From the NCBI GenBank assembly GCA_963969365.1, contig OZ017747.1, positions 2,232,001 through 2,296,000 on the forward strand: a stretch of DNA of 64,000 nt. Direction: 5' to 3'. The position numbers were made by a program, and so were the translations under genes. Of the stretch, positions 36,022 to 45,579 are shown one piece after another (position 1 is the first letter of the stretch; every line of letters begins with the position of its first letter). The DNA comes from Asterochloris sp. CNOR1. Its lineage: Eukaryota > Chlorophyta > Trebouxiophyceae > Trebouxiales > Trebouxiaceae. The notes under the pieces are model-generated. The model ran no database searches, was not told the DNA's origin, and saw nothing but the letters and a program-made list of their open reading frames with translations.

Positions 36022-38022
36022 ACCTTCCTCTTGGCCCACTCCACAGAGGAGAGGCTCTGAGCCGCAATGAGGATGTCGTCGACGTAGACCAGCAGATGGA
36101 TTGTGTCTTCTTTGCTGTGGTAGCTGAAGAGGCCAGGGTCAGCTTCTGACTCTGTGAAGCCAATGGCCTCCAGCTCCTGCTTCAGGCGAGCATGCCACTG
36201 CCGCGGAGCTTGGCGCAATCCGTACAGAGCGCGGTGCAGGTGGCAGGCCAAGTTGCCGGGTCTTCCTTGTAGCCAGGTGGCTGTTGCAGGTAGATGTCCT
36301 CCTCACTGGTGCCGTTGAGGAAGGCTGTTTTGATGTCCAGCTGGTGCAGCTCCAGGTCCTCAGCCGCCACAATTGCCAGCAGTGTCCTCAGCGTGGCGTA
36401 CTTGCTGACTGGTGCAAAGACCTCATCGAAGTCGATGCCTTCACGTTGTCTGTAGCCCTTGGCCACCAGCCGTGCCTTGTAGCACTCTGCTCCGCCGTTG
36501 GCTGCTGTCTTCACTTTGAAGACCCACTTGACTGGGATGGCTTGAAGACCAGGTGGTAGCTCCTCCAGCGTCCAGGTATTGTTTGCCATGAGAGAGGCAA
36601 TCTCCTCGTCCATGGCTTGCTGCCACTGCTCCGCTTCCTCTGAGGCCATAGCTTCTTCGTAGGTGTCTGGCTCCATGAGGGTGGCTGACGTGGCGTTTGC
36701 TGTGTCACACTTGGAGCTGAAGCTGGCGTTGGCTCCAGCAGCAGTTGGCTGCTTCCACCATTCAGATGGCGGGCGTGGGGCTCTGGTGGATCGGCGCAGA
36801 GTGGTCTGAGGCTGAGGTGCTGGTGGTTGGTCTGAGTCTGGCGGCTCCTCTGGCAACTCCTGATGCACCAGCACTTGCTCCTCTTGAGCCATTGGGCCCA
36901 CGCTTGGCGGCACCAATGTCTCTGCCATGCTGCCTGATGGAGCAGCATGTGGGCCCAAAGTTGAACTTGGTGCCCCGCCCAGTTGCCGTGGTGATGGAGA
37001 ACAGGTTGGCGGCTGCTGTTGGGATGTAGAGAACACCCTTCAGCACAATGGTTGCTCTGTCTGTCTCAAGAGAGCATCGCCCATTGGCCTGGGCCTCGCC
37101 AATGGTGCATTGGCAAAGCAGACCGTGATGTTGCGGTCTGCTGCCCTGACGTTGCTGAGCAGGTCCTTGTTGCCTGTGATGTGGTTGGATGCTCCTGAGT
37201 CCAGCACCCAGTCCATGTCCCAGTTGACGACTGTGGCCCCCATGGCAGCCACGTTGCGGTGGCCACTGTCTCCCATGCTGGGATTGGGGCCACTGGGGCT
37301 CCAGCGTGCCCAGCTGTGCCCTCTCTGCTCGTCCCGCTTCTTCTTCTGACACTCTGCCTTGAGGTGTCCCCGCTTGCCACAGTACCAGCACTCCTTGGCA
37401 TTGCCTGAGCTGCCAGTGCCAGCTCTGTGCTGTGGCTTGCTGGCCTTGTTGGTGAAGAGGGCACGGTTGTCAGCCCTTTCTCCGCCGCCCAGTCGCTGCT
37501 CTGCTTGCAGCAGCTTGGCCAGCACGGCCCCCAGCTCCAGCTTGCTATCTGTAATCTCCAGGACAGCCACGACGGTGTCAAACTCCCTGGGCAGCCCAGC
37601 CAGGATGCACATGATGAGCTCCTGATCCTCCACAGTGTGGCCAGCAGCCAGCAGCTGATCCCGCATGTCTGTGGCCCGGTTCACGTACTGGACCAGAGGC
37701 TCATGGGGCTCCTTGCGTAGGCTGTTGAGCTCTCTCTTGAGGTGTAGCTGCCTTGCTGTGCTCTTGGCTTGGTAGACTGCCTCCAGCTTCTGCCAAGCCT
37801 CTGCTGCTGTCGTTGCCTTGGACAGCATATGTAGGTGGTGGTCCTTGACGTGGAGAGACAGCTGAGCCAGTGCCTTCTCGTCTGTTCCAGCCTTGGGCTC
37901 ACCCTGCCCAGACACAGCGTCCCAGAGGTCCTTGATGGTGAGGAAGGCCTTCATCTTGACGCTCCATACAAGCATAGTTGTCTGTGGTCCAACTTGTCAA
38001 TGTCCACATTGGTCATCTTGGT
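36022..38022 (-). pseudogene. Decayed Ty1/Copia gag-pol (gag, protease and RT fragments; integrase missing)
   Basis: Read on the minus strand from the right. The Gag region (to about 37300) has WSVKMKAFLTIKDLWDAVSG, the UBN2-type helical domain and the zinc knuckle CWYCGKRGHLKAEC. The protease active site is in WVLDSGASNHITG (about 37170-37210). A frame change near 37095 leads to IVLKGVLYIPTAAANLFSI, normally followed by integrase, but here the sequence passes within a few tens of bases to the linker STRAPRPPSEWW and reverse transcriptase (WVFKVKTAANGG, LVAKGYRQREGIDFDEVFAP, LHQLDIKTAFLNG). A further frame change near 36240 leads to LYGLRQAPRQWHARLK and LLVYVDDILIA. The catalytic YVDD is intact. 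The whole integrase, the rest of RT and RNase H are absent. The Gag start is also out of frame with the ATG at 38022. This copy cannot make a working polyprotein. Confidence 0.85.
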
Positions 38023-38118
38023 CCCAGGTGTAGTCTTGCCTTCCTTTGCTGTGCCCACTCCTCTGGTGGTTGGCTCCTTAAGGCAGAGACGGCTTCTGTG
38101 GCTAGCAGCCGGCGAGGA

Positions 38119-38132
38119 CTGGGCCCATAACC
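38119..38132 (-). other. Primer binding site of the Copia element, half-tRNA-iMet type
   Basis: Directly after the 5' LTR (minus strand) comes GGTTATGGGCCCAG. This is complementary to the anticodon-stem region of an initiator tRNA-Met (CUGGGC..CAUAACC), the internal priming site described for Drosophila copia and many plant Copia elements, rather than a tRNA 3' CCA end. Confidence 0.65.
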
Positions 38133-38392
38133 TGTTGAAGGATTGGCCGGTGGCTGGCTAGCAAATGTGTTACAGAAGTGAAGTGTGTGTGTGGCCCCAA
38201 GGCCCTTATATACACTGGTCAACGGTCAAGCATATTAGTTCATGAAAGCTGCTATGAGTTGATGTGAAGGCTCCAGAAGAGTCTGTTCAAGAAGCTTCTT
38301 GAACATGCAGGGTAGATTGCAGAATGTTCTTGACCAGTGTGGGACACTCTCACAGGCTGGACTGGCATGTCTGGTCTGACTGCCTCTCAACA
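38133..38392 (-). repeat. 5' LTR of the Copia element (260 bases)
   Basis: On the plus strand it reads TGTTGAAGGATTGGCC to CTGCCTCTCAACA. The TATA box (TATATAAGGGCC on the minus strand) points into the gag region on its left, as expected for the 5' LTR of a minus-strand element. Its outer end at 38392 abuts chromovirus pol sequence rather than a target duplication. Confidence 0.8.
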
Positions 38393-39159
38393 CTCATCTA
38401 CTCCAAGTCCCCTGAGGAGCACGCGCAGCATGTGGAGGCTGTGCTCAGTGCCTTGGAGCGGCACCACCTCTACGCCAAGGCCTCCAAGTGCCAGTTCGGC
38501 ATGGCTGAGCTGGACTTCCTTGGCCACACCATCAGCGGGGCAGGCATCAAGGTGGACGCAAGGAAGGTGAAGGCCATTCATGATTGGCCTGACCCCTCAG
38601 ACGCCCACCAACTCCGGTGCTTTCTGGGCCTCGCGGGCTTCTACCGGCGCTTTGTCAACAGGTTCTCCCACATAGCAGCGCCACTGACCAACATCACCGG
38701 GGCCAAGGCAACTTGGCGATGGAGCGAGGTGTCCAAGATGATTCACTGCTCCCCAACGCGCAAGACAGTCACTGGTCCTGGCCTGGCCGACCTTGTCATC
38801 AACAATGTCTTCCGTTACCATGGACTACCACGCATCATCATCTCAGACAGAGACCCCCGCACAACCAGCAACTTCTGGCGAGCCCTCTTCAACATCCATG
38901 GCAACCAACCTGAGGGTGTCCACCGCCTTCCACCCTCAGACTGATGGCCAGACGGAGCGTGCCAACCGCACCTTGGAGGAGATGCTGAGGGCGTTTGTCA
39001 ACCGCCGCCCAGACCTCCATGCCATCACTGGCACCTTCCAACACAACCTTATGGAGCGCATCAAATCGGCCTACGAAGGCGACACCTACCTGGAGGAGAG
39101 TGGAAGGCAAGTGCTTGAGGAGTTGGACGGCGTCTGGCGCAAGGAGGGTGCAGTCTACG
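38393..39159 (+). pseudogene. Scrambled, inverted chromovirus pol mosaic
   Basis: Three pol pieces are joined on the plus strand, opposite to the array. 38393-38730 is reverse transcriptase ([20 protein letters not shown] to KATWRWSEV). About 38731-39007 is integrase core ([56 protein letters not shown]). 39008-39159 is the RNase H-integrase connection ([20 protein letters not shown] to WRKEGAVYV), which in an intact pol lies before integrase. Joins show microhomology (TG; CCGCCGC). There is also a one-base frameshift and substitution near 38898. It is non-functional. Confidence 0.85.
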
Positions 39160-39365
39160 TGTGGCCTCGCTTACAGCGTACGGTGGACGGTGGGCTCTGA
39201 GACGGTGTTCAAAGGTGTCAAGGAATGTTGGTGAAGTGCCAGAGTGCTATATATACTCTCATATTATTATAATAGAAAGAAAGGAAAATCAAGGAAGGTT
39301 CTAGCAGGTGCAGTGGAAGCTTCTGATAGGGTCTGGTAGGGTCTAGAAGGCAGCAGTGTGCTGCA
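39160..39365 (-). repeat. Chromovirus LTR L1 (206 bases), 3' LTR of unit A
   Basis: On the plus strand it runs from TGTGGCCTCGC to GTGTGCTGCA, with TATATATA near 39248. On its right the polypurine tract (minus strand AAAGGGGGGAAGGA) precedes it, as expected for a 3' LTR. Its left flank is the inverted pol mosaic. Confidence 0.85.
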
Positions 39366-39377
39366 TCCTTCCCCCCT

Positions 39378-40736
39378 TTAGTATTGAAGTTCCTTGGGGA
39401 GGCGTCTAAAGTTGGTCAGCAGGCCTTGGTCCACGTCCTCCACAGGCATCCACAAATTGTCCTGGTTGCCTCGGTCCCGCCATTTGATCAAGAACTCCTC
39501 CACAGTTTTGTCACCAATTTTGCGGCGTCGGCGCTTGAGGATGGCTTCTGCTTGGAACTCAGAAGTTGGCTGGCCACTGCTGAGGTCTGGTGTAGGCAAG
39601 GGCGGCGTAGACTGAGTTGGCGTGTTTGTCTCGGTGGTAGATGAGGGTGGCAGTGGAGTTGCTGTGGGCAGCTCGCCCTTGTATGGCTTCAGGAGCGAAG
39701 CGTGGAAGACTGGGTGCATCCGCATGTCGGCAGGTAGCCCCAGGCGATAGGCTGTGCGGGAGATGCGCTCTGTGATGGGATAGGGTCCCAGCCACACGGC
39801 GTCCAGTTTGCCATGGCGCAGGTTGCGTCTGGATAGCAGAACTTGGTCACCCACTTGGAACTCCAAATCGGTGCGGCGTTTGTTGGCCTGATGGGCCTGC
39901 CTCTCCTGTGACTTCGCGAGGTGTGCCTGAGCTCGCTCTAGGGTGTCCCTCAGGTGTTGTGCCAGGGCTTGCGCTGTGGGCGCGTTGCGGTTAGGCGGGA
40001 CGTCCAAGTTGACAGGTAGCAGGGGGTGTCTCCCAGAGTTGAGGTAGAATGGCGTCTGTTTGGTGGAGGCTTGCTCTGAATTGTTGTAGGCAAACTCCAT
40101 GAGTGGTAGGAGCTTGTCCCAATTGTCACGGCGGCGGTTGACAAACGCCCTCAGCATCTCCTCCAAGGTGCGGTTGGCACGCTCCGTCTGGCCATCAGTC
40201 TGAGGGTGGAAGGCGGTGGACACCCTCAGGTTGGTGCCAAGGATGTTGAAGAGGGCTCGCCAGAAGTTGCTGGTTGTGCGGGGGTCTCTGTCTGAGATGA
40301 TGATGCGTGGTAGTCCATGGTAACGGAAGACGTTGTTGATGACAAGGTCGGCCAGGCCAGGACCAGTGACTGTCTTGCGCGTTGGGGAGCAGTGAATCAT
40401 CTTGGACATGCGGTCCACAATGACAAGGATGGTGTCATGGCCCTCGGAGGTGGTGGGGAGTCCTGTGATCAGGTCCATGGTGATTTGCTCCCAGTTGTGC
40501 TCTGGTGTTGGCAGAGGTTGAAGTAGGCCGGCGGGTGCGCGGTTGAGGGGCTTGTTGCGTTGGCAGGAGTCACAGGTCCTGACATAGTCAGCCACATCAT
40601 CGCGCTGGTGTGGCCACCAGAAGTCCTTGGAGACTCCTCGAAGCAGCTTGTCCATGCCCAGGTGTCCAGAGAAGGGGGTGTCGTGGTACTCGCGGAGAAT
40701 GTCTTGGCGAAGGTTAGCACCAGCTGGCACGTAGAC
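39378..40736 (-). pseudogene. Unit A: chromovirus 3' pol remnant (integrase and chromodomain)
   Basis: 450 codons open on the minus strand, starting at [20 protein letters not shown] and covering the HHCC integrase zinc finger (CDSCQRNK), the DDE core ([16 protein letters not shown]) and the chromodomain, ending LPKELQY. The sequence is the same as the C-terminal part of unit B. The 5' part of pol and gag are missing. The pol sequence stops at TAGAC (40732-40736), directly against LTR L2, which is one half of a split target duplication. Confidence 0.85.
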
Positions 40737-40942
40737 TGTGGCCTCGCTTACAGCGTACGGTGGACGGTGGGCTCTGAGACGGTGTTCAAAGGTGTCAAGG
40801 AATGTTGGTGAAGTGCCAGAGTGCTATATATACTCTCATATTATTATAATAGAAAGAAAGGAAAATCAAGGAAGGTTCTAGCAGGTGCAGTGGAAGCTTC
40901 TGATAGGGTCTGGTAGGGTCTAGAAGGCAGCAGTGTGCTGCA
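40737..40942 (-). repeat. Chromovirus LTR L2 (206 bases), 3' LTR of unit B
   Basis: TGTGGCCTCGC to GTGTGCTGCA on the plus strand. Preceded on the minus strand by the unit B polypurine tract and followed by TAGAC of unit A pol. Confidence 0.9.
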
Positions 40943-40956
40943 TCCTTCCCCCCTTT
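40943..40956 (-). other. Polypurine tract of unit B
   Basis: The minus strand reads AAAGGGGGGAAGGA directly before the 3' LTR. It primes plus-strand DNA synthesis and overlaps the pol stop codon. The same tract recurs at the end of every unit that keeps its pol 3' end (near 39366, 45568 and 53452). Confidence 0.8.
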
Positions 40957-43900
40957 AGTATTGAAGTTCCTTGGGGAGGCGTCTAAAGTTGGTCAGCAGG
41001 CCTTGGTCCACGTCCTCCACAGGCATCCACAAATTGTCCTGGTTGCCTCGGTCCCGCCATTTGATCAAGAACTCCTCCACAGTTTTGTCACCAATTTTGC
41101 GGCGTCGGCGCTTGAGGATGGCTTCTGCTTGGAACTCAGAAGTTGGCTGGCCACTGCTGAGGTCTGGTGTAGGCAAGGGCGGCGTAGACTGAGTTGGCGT
41201 GTTTGTCTCGGTGGTAGATGAGGGTGGCAGTGGAGTTGCTGTGGGCAGCTCGCCCTTGTATGGCTTCAGGAGCGAAGCGTGGAAGACTGGGTGCATCCGC
41301 ATGTCGGCAGGTAGCCCCAGGCGATAGGCTGTGCGGGAGATGCGCTCTGTGATGGGATAGGGTCCCAGCCACACGGCGTCCAGTTTGCCATGGCGCAGGT
41401 TGCGTCTGGATAGCAGAACTTGGTCACCCACTTGGAACTCCAAATCGGTGCGGCGTTTGTTGGCCTGATGGGCCTGCCTCTCCTGTGACTTCGCGAGGTG
41501 TGCCTGAGCTCGCTCTAGGGTGTCCCTCAGGTGTTGTGCCAGGGCTTGCGCTGTGGGCGCGTTGCGGTTAGGCGGGACGTCCAAGTTGACAGGTAGCAGG
41601 GGGTGTCTCCCAGAGTTGAGGTAGAATGGCGTCTGTTTGGTGGAGGCTTGCTCTGAATTGTTGTAGGCAAACTCCATGAGTGGTAGGAGCTTGTCCCAAT
41701 TGTCACGGCGGCGGTTGACAAACGCCCTCAGCATCTCCTCCAAGGTGCGGTTGGCACGCTCCGTCTGGCCATCAGTCTGAGGGTGGAAGGCGGTGGACAC
41801 CCTCAGGTTGGTGCCAAGGATGTTGAAGAGGGCTCGCCAGAAGTTGCTGGTTGTGCGGGGGTCTCTGTCTGAGATGATGATGCGTGGTAGTCCATGGTAA
41901 CGGAAGACGTTGTTGATGACAAGGTCGGCCAGGCCAGGACCAGTGACTGTCTTGCGCGTTGGGGAGCAGTGAATCATCTTGGACATGCGGTCCACAATGA
42001 CAAGGATGGTGTCATGGCCCTCGGAGGTGGTGGGGAGTCCTGTGATCAGGTCCATGGTGATTTGCTCCCAGTTGTGCTCTGGTGTTGGCAGAGGTTGAAG
42101 TAGGCCGGCGGGTGCGCGGTTGAGGGGCTTGTTGCGTTGGCAGGAGTCACAGGTCCTGACATAGTCAGCCACATCATCGCGCTGGTGTGGCCACCAGAAG
42201 TCCTTGGAGACTCCTCGAAGCAGCTTGTCCATGCCCAGGTGTCCAGAGAAGGGGGTGTCGTGGTACTCGCGGAGAATGTCTTGGCGAAGGTTAGCACCAG
42301 CTGGCACGTAGACTGCACCCTCCTTGCGCCAGACGCCGTCCAACTCCTCAAGCACTTGCCTTCCACTCTCCTCCAGGTAGGTGTCGCCTTCGTAGGCCGA
42401 CTTGATGCGCTCCATAAGGTTGTGTTGGAAGGTGCCAGTGATGGCATGGAGGTCTGGGCGGCGGGAGAGGGGGTCTGCGAGGTTGTCACTGCCCGCCTTG
42501 TAGTGGATGTCCAGGTCAAACTGCTGGAGTGTCTCCAGCCAGCGAGCTTGTCGCCGGGACAGGTTGCGCTGAGTGGTGAGGTATTTGAGGTTGAGGTGGT
42601 CTGAGTTGACGCGGAACTTGGATCCTTCCAGGTAGCAGCGCCATGTGCGAAGAGCATGGATCACCGCCAGTAGCTCCAGCTCATGTATGGGGTAGTTGCG
42701 CTCGGCGGAGTTGAGCTTGCGAGACTCGTAGGCGATGGGCTGAAGTCCATTGCCTTGGTCCTGAAGCAGCGTGGCCCCGATGGCAAACTGGGAGGCGTCT
42801 GTGTAGAGCTCGAAGGGGTAGGCGAAGTCAGGTGTGGCCAGGACTGGTGTGGTTGTCAGAGCATGCTTGAGCTCAGCAAAGGCCTTGGCCTCCACCTCGC
42901 TCCATCGCCAAGTTGCCTTGGCGCCGGTGATGTTGGTCAGTGGCGCTGCTATGTGGGAGAACCTGTTGACAAAGCGCCGGTAGAAGCCCGCGAGGCCCAG
43001 AAAGCACCGGAGTTGGTGGGCGTCTGAGGGGTCAGGCCAATCAAGAATGGCCTTCACCTTCCTTGCGTCCACCTTGATGCCTGCCCCGCTGATGGTGTGG
43101 CCAAGGAAGTCCAGCTCAGCCATGCCGAACTGGCACTTGGAGGCCTTGGCGTAGAGGTGGTGCCGCTCCAAGGCACTGAGCACAGCCTCCACATGCTGCG
43201 CGTGCTCCTCAGGGGACTTGGAGTAGATGAGGATGTCGTCAAGGTAGACCACGACGAATTTGTCCAGGAAGGGCCTGAGCACTTGGTTCATGAGGGTCAT
43301 GAACGTGCTTGGCGCATTGGTGAGCCCAAAGGGTAGCACCAGGAACTCAAAGTGACCATAGCGTGAGCGGAAGGCCGTCTTGTGCGTGTCGCCCTCAGCG
43401 ATGCGGACTTGCCAGTAGCCACTGGCCAGGTCCAGCTTGGAGAACACCTTGGCGCCATTGAGTTGGTCCAGGAGGTCATCAATGCGTGGAATGGGGTAGC
43501 GGTTCTTCACAGTGATTTTGTTGAGCGCTCTGTAGTCGATGCACATCCGCAGGCCGCCGTCCTTCTTGTGCACGAAGAGGATGGGTGCTCCAAAGGGGGA
43601 CTTGCTGGGCTTGATGAAGCCCTTCTCCAGCAAGTCGTCCAGCTGCTTGCGCAGCTCTCCAAGCTCCAGAGGGGACATGCGGTAGATGCCCTGATATGGT
43701 TGGGCGCCGCCAGGTTCCAGGTCGATGTGGTGGTCAACGTCCCTCCTTGGTGGTAGTTTACTGGGAAGAGGCTGGAAGACGCCTCGGTGCCGGTTCAGCA
43801 CCTCCTGTAGCTGGGCGTGTGAAGTCTGTGGTGCCGGGGTCACTGTGGTTGTCTCTGCGGTGGTTGTCTCTGCGGTGGTTGTCTCTGCGGTGCGCACCAG

Positions 43901-44401
43901 GGCAAGATAGCCGCTGGCGCCGTGTCTGAGTGCTCTGGAGGCTTGCAACGAGGAGATGACTGGGATGTCCTCAGAAGAAGTTGTCCTTGGTGCCTCACTG
44001 CTGGGGGCCACTATGATCTGTGTTGGGCGTTCAGGTCCTTGGATTCTTGGCCGCAAGGTGCGCTGTGCCCAGTCGATGTCAGGGTTGTTGCTCTGGAGCC
44101 ATGGTTGTCCCAGGATGAGATCATGGGGGCCGAGGTCTGTGACGTGGAGGTGGCACGAGGTCTGGTAGCCACTGAGGGTGACGGTGTTGTCGCTAATCTG
44201 GGTGCATGGGCGCACGCTGCCGTCTGCAAGCGTGACACGCCCATGGGGGTCTTCCTTGGTCTTGGGTAGTCTGTGCTTGGCCATGTAGCGGTGGTTGATG
44301 AAGTCCATGGAGGCACCTGAGTCCACCAGGATGTTGGCAGGGTGTCCGGCGCAGGTGCCTTGAAGGATGAGCAGGTCTGGGTGGCATGGTGGTGTGATCA
44401 T
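40955..44401 (-). CDS. Chromovirus Pol polyprotein, unit B (1148 codons from the first ATG)
   Basis: Domains in order by approximate residue: aspartic protease 20-110 with [12 protein letters not shown]; a spacer with three AETTT repeats near 170-190; reverse transcriptase 245-430 with the catalytic [11 protein letters not shown]; RNase H about 520-640 with [16 protein letters not shown]; integrase zinc finger about 725-770 (HLGMDKLL then CDSCQRNK); DDE core about 785-930 ([30 protein letters not shown]); and a C-terminal chromodomain ([20 protein letters not shown] with [19 protein letters not shown]), ending LPKELQY. The frame stays open upstream of the ATG to the gag stop, so Pol is probably made as a Gag-Pol frameshift product rather than from this ATG. 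Chromodomains of this group direct integration towards marked chromatin. Confidence 0.93.
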   Translation of the reverse strand: MITPPCHPDLLILQGTCAGHPANILVDSGASMDFINHRYMAKHRLPKTKEDPHGRVTLADGSVRPCTQISDNTVTLSGYQTSCHLHVTDLGPHDLILGQPWLQSNNPDIDWAQRTLRPRIQGPERPTQIIVAPSSEAPRTTSSEDIPVISSLQASRALRHGASGYLALVRTAETTTAETTTAETTTVTPAPQTSHAQLQEVLNRHRGVFQPLPSKLPPRRDVDHHIDLEPGGAQPYQGIYRMSPLELGELRKQLDDLLEKGFIKPSKSPFGAPILFVHKKDGGLRMCIDYRALNKITVKNRYPIPRIDDLLDQLNGAKVFSKLDLASGYWQVRIAEGDTHKTAFRSRYGHFEFLVLPFGLTNAPSTFMTLMNQVLRPFLDKFVVVYLDDILIYSKSPEEHAQHVEAVLSALERHHLYAKASKCQFGMAELDFLGHTISGAGIKVDARKVKAILDWPDPSDAHQLRCFLGLAGFYRRFVNRFSHIAAPLTNITGAKATWRWSEVEAKAFAELKHALTTTPVLATPDFAYPFELYTDASQFAIGATLLQDQGNGLQPIAYESRKLNSAERNYPIHELELLAVIHALRTWRCYLEGSKFRVNSDHLNLKYLTTQRNLSRRQARWLETLQQFDLDIHYKAGSDNLADPLSRRPDLHAITGTFQHNLMERIKSAYEGDTYLEESGRQVLEELDGVWRKEGAVYVPAGANLRQDILREYHDTPFSGHLGMDKLLRGVSKDFWWPHQRDDVADYVRTCDSCQRNKPLNRAPAGLLQPLPTPEHNWEQITMDLITGLPTTSEGHDTILVIVDRMSKMIHCSPTRKTVTGPGLADLVINNVFRYHGLPRIIISDRDPRTTSNFWRALFNILGTNLRVSTAFHPQTDGQTERANRTLEEMLRAFVNRRRDNWDKLLPLMEFAYNNSEQASTKQTPFYLNSGRHPLLPVNLDVPPNRNAPTAQALAQHLRDTLERAQAHLAKSQERQAHQANKRRTDLEFQVGDQVLLSRRNLRHGKLDAVWLGPYPITERISRTAYRLGLPADMRMHPVFHASLLKPYKGELPTATPLPPSSTTETNTPTQSTPPLPTPDLSSGQPTSEFQAEAILKRRRRKIGDKTVEEFLIKWRDRGNQDNLWMPVEDVDQGLLTNFRRLPKELQY

Positions 44402-44440
44402 GGTGGCGACTCCGATGTGGCTTTGGATGTGTGCCGGCGC

Positions 44441-44488
44441 AGCTCTGTGCCCAAAGCCTGTGTGACCAGGCTGGCCAGCTAGTTTTTT
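44441..44488 (-). promoter_or_regulatory. -1 programmed ribosomal frameshift signal between gag and pol (unit B)
   Basis: On the minus strand the gag frame ends CCA AAA AAC TAG. The heptamer A AAA AAC (44482-44488) is a canonical slippery site in the correct phase. After a 9-base spacer comes the perfect hairpin AGCCTG-GTCACA-CAGGCT. Slipping back one base enters the pol frame (CTA GCT GGC CAG...), which has no stop before the pol ATG at 44401. The same arrangement is at 49107, 52366, 56991, 60250 and 63509. Confidence 0.8.
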
Positions 44489-45327
44489 GGTTGCTCATGT
44501 GATGAGGATGATGTGGGGCGCGTGGTGTTGAAGTAGGTGCACTCCTCAGCAAGATGTCCAGGCTGGCGGCAGCGGAAGCACCTGCCCTCTCTGTACAGGC
44601 GCTCACGCTCTGCTGGTGAGAGCTTGGGTGGGCGGGTCAGAGCGCCAAGTTGCATGGGCTGTGGCCCCATGTAGGTAGGTGAAGGTGTCGGCCGGTTGAC
44701 AGGGTAGGTGGGCCGCGTGAAGTACAGTGCTGAGTCAGCAGCTTGTGCCAAGCGGATGGCGTCGTTGACAGTGATTGGGCGCTGGAGCTCCACGTGGAGG
44801 CGGATCTGGGGCTTCAGCCCCCTCACAAAGCGGTAGACGGCGTCCGCAGGGTGCATCTCTGGAACTTCCAGGAGCAGACCTGAGAACTGGTTGGCGTAGT
44901 CTGTGACAGAGGTGCGTTGCTTGAGGTTCTCCATGCGGTCCCTGGCCATGCGCTCAGCATCGATGGTCTGGAAGGCCTCAAGGAAGGAGGCCTTGAAGGC
45001 TGCCCAGGTGGTTGGTGGGCTTCCAGAAGCTTCCTGAGCACGCCACCAGGTTCTGGCAGCTCCGATGAGGAAGGACACTGCGTGGGGGATGGCGTGGGCG
45101 GTGTCCAGGATGCCCAGGATGGTGAGGTAGAGTGTCATCTGGTGCAGCCAGTTGGATGCTGCACCACTGCGGCGGTCTCCCTCATACTTCTCTGGCTGAG
45201 GTGGCTTGGGTTGCTTGGGTGCTGAGTGGGCAGCCTGCTGTGTGCTGAGCTGTTGCAGGGCACCGGTGACTGTTGCCAGGGAAGCCTCGAGCTCCCCGAT
45301 CTTGGCTTGCATGGCTGCTGGGTCCAT
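44479..45327 (-). CDS. Chromovirus Gag, unit B (282 residues)
   Basis: Structural protein of the virus-like particle. It starts [20 protein letters not shown], with a coiled-coil N terminus. The central retrotransposon Gag domain includes [40 protein letters not shown] and [19 protein letters not shown]. It ends with one CCHC zinc knuckle, [14 protein letters not shown], near residue 250-263. The stop codon directly follows the slippery site. Confidence 0.92.
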   Translation of the reverse strand: MDPAAMQAKIGELEASLATVTGALQQLSTQQAAHSAPKQPKPPQPEKYEGDRRSGAASNWLHQMTLYLTILGILDTAHAIPHAVSFLIGAARTWWRAQEASGSPPTTWAAFKASFLEAFQTIDAERMARDRMENLKQRTSVTDYANQFSGLLLEVPEMHPADAVYRFVRGLKPQIRLHVELQRPITVNDAIRLAQAADSALYFTRPTYPVNRPTPSPTYMGPQPMQLGALTRPPKLSPAERERLYREGRCFRCRQPGHLAEECTYFNTTRPTSSSSHEQPKN

Positions 45328-45361
45328 GGGGAATGATCGAACAGAACCTCCGAAACCAAGT
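45328..45361 (-). other. Leader and primer binding region of unit B
   Basis: After the LTR end (CCACA, minus strand) come ACTTGGTTTCGGAGGTTC and about 16 bases before the gag ATG. TGGTTTCGGAGG is the likely primer site because it begins with TGG, the complement of a tRNA CCA end. I cannot assign the tRNA. Confidence 0.5.
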
Positions 45362-45567
45362 TGTGGCCTCGCTTACAGCGTACGGTGGACGGTGGGCTCT
45401 GAGACGGTGTTCAAAGGTGTCAAGGAATGTTGGTGAAGTGCCAGAGTGCTATATATACTCTCATATTATTATAATAGAAAGAAAGGAAAATCAAGGAAGG
45501 TTCTAGCAGGTGCAGTGGAAGCTTCTGATAGGGTCTGGTAGGGTCTAGAAGGCAGCAGTGTGCTGCA
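45362..45567 (-). repeat. Chromovirus LTR L3, shared by units B (5') and C (3')
   Basis: 206 bases, TGTGGCCTCGC to GTGTGCTGCA on the plus strand, with the promoter TATA stretch at 45450-45457 (minus-strand TATATATAG). No flanking duplication is present, since array neighbours abut it on both sides. Confidence 0.9.
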
Positions 45568-45579
45568 TCCTTCCCCCCT

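Larger units (their letters stand above)
40737..45567 (-). mobile_element. Unit B: complete chromovirus (Ty3/mdg4 type LTR retrotransposon), 4831 bases
   Basis: Two 206-base LTRs (45362-45567 as 5' LTR, 40737-40942 as 3' LTR) flank an internal region with gag and pol on the minus strand, a primer-site region after the 5' LTR and a polypurine tract before the 3' LTR. The 5' LTR is at the same time the 3' LTR of unit C, so neighbouring units share LTRs. Both open frames are intact and linked by a frameshift signal, so the copy looks coding-competent. The order protease-RT-RNase H-integrase-chromodomain defines a chromovirus. Confidence 0.92.

Noticed and set aside
45328-45361. Assignment of the chromovirus primer site to a particular tRNA
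   Set aside because: TGGTTTCGGAGG fits a CCA-end site in position, but the implied acceptor stem matches no tRNA I can name with confidence.
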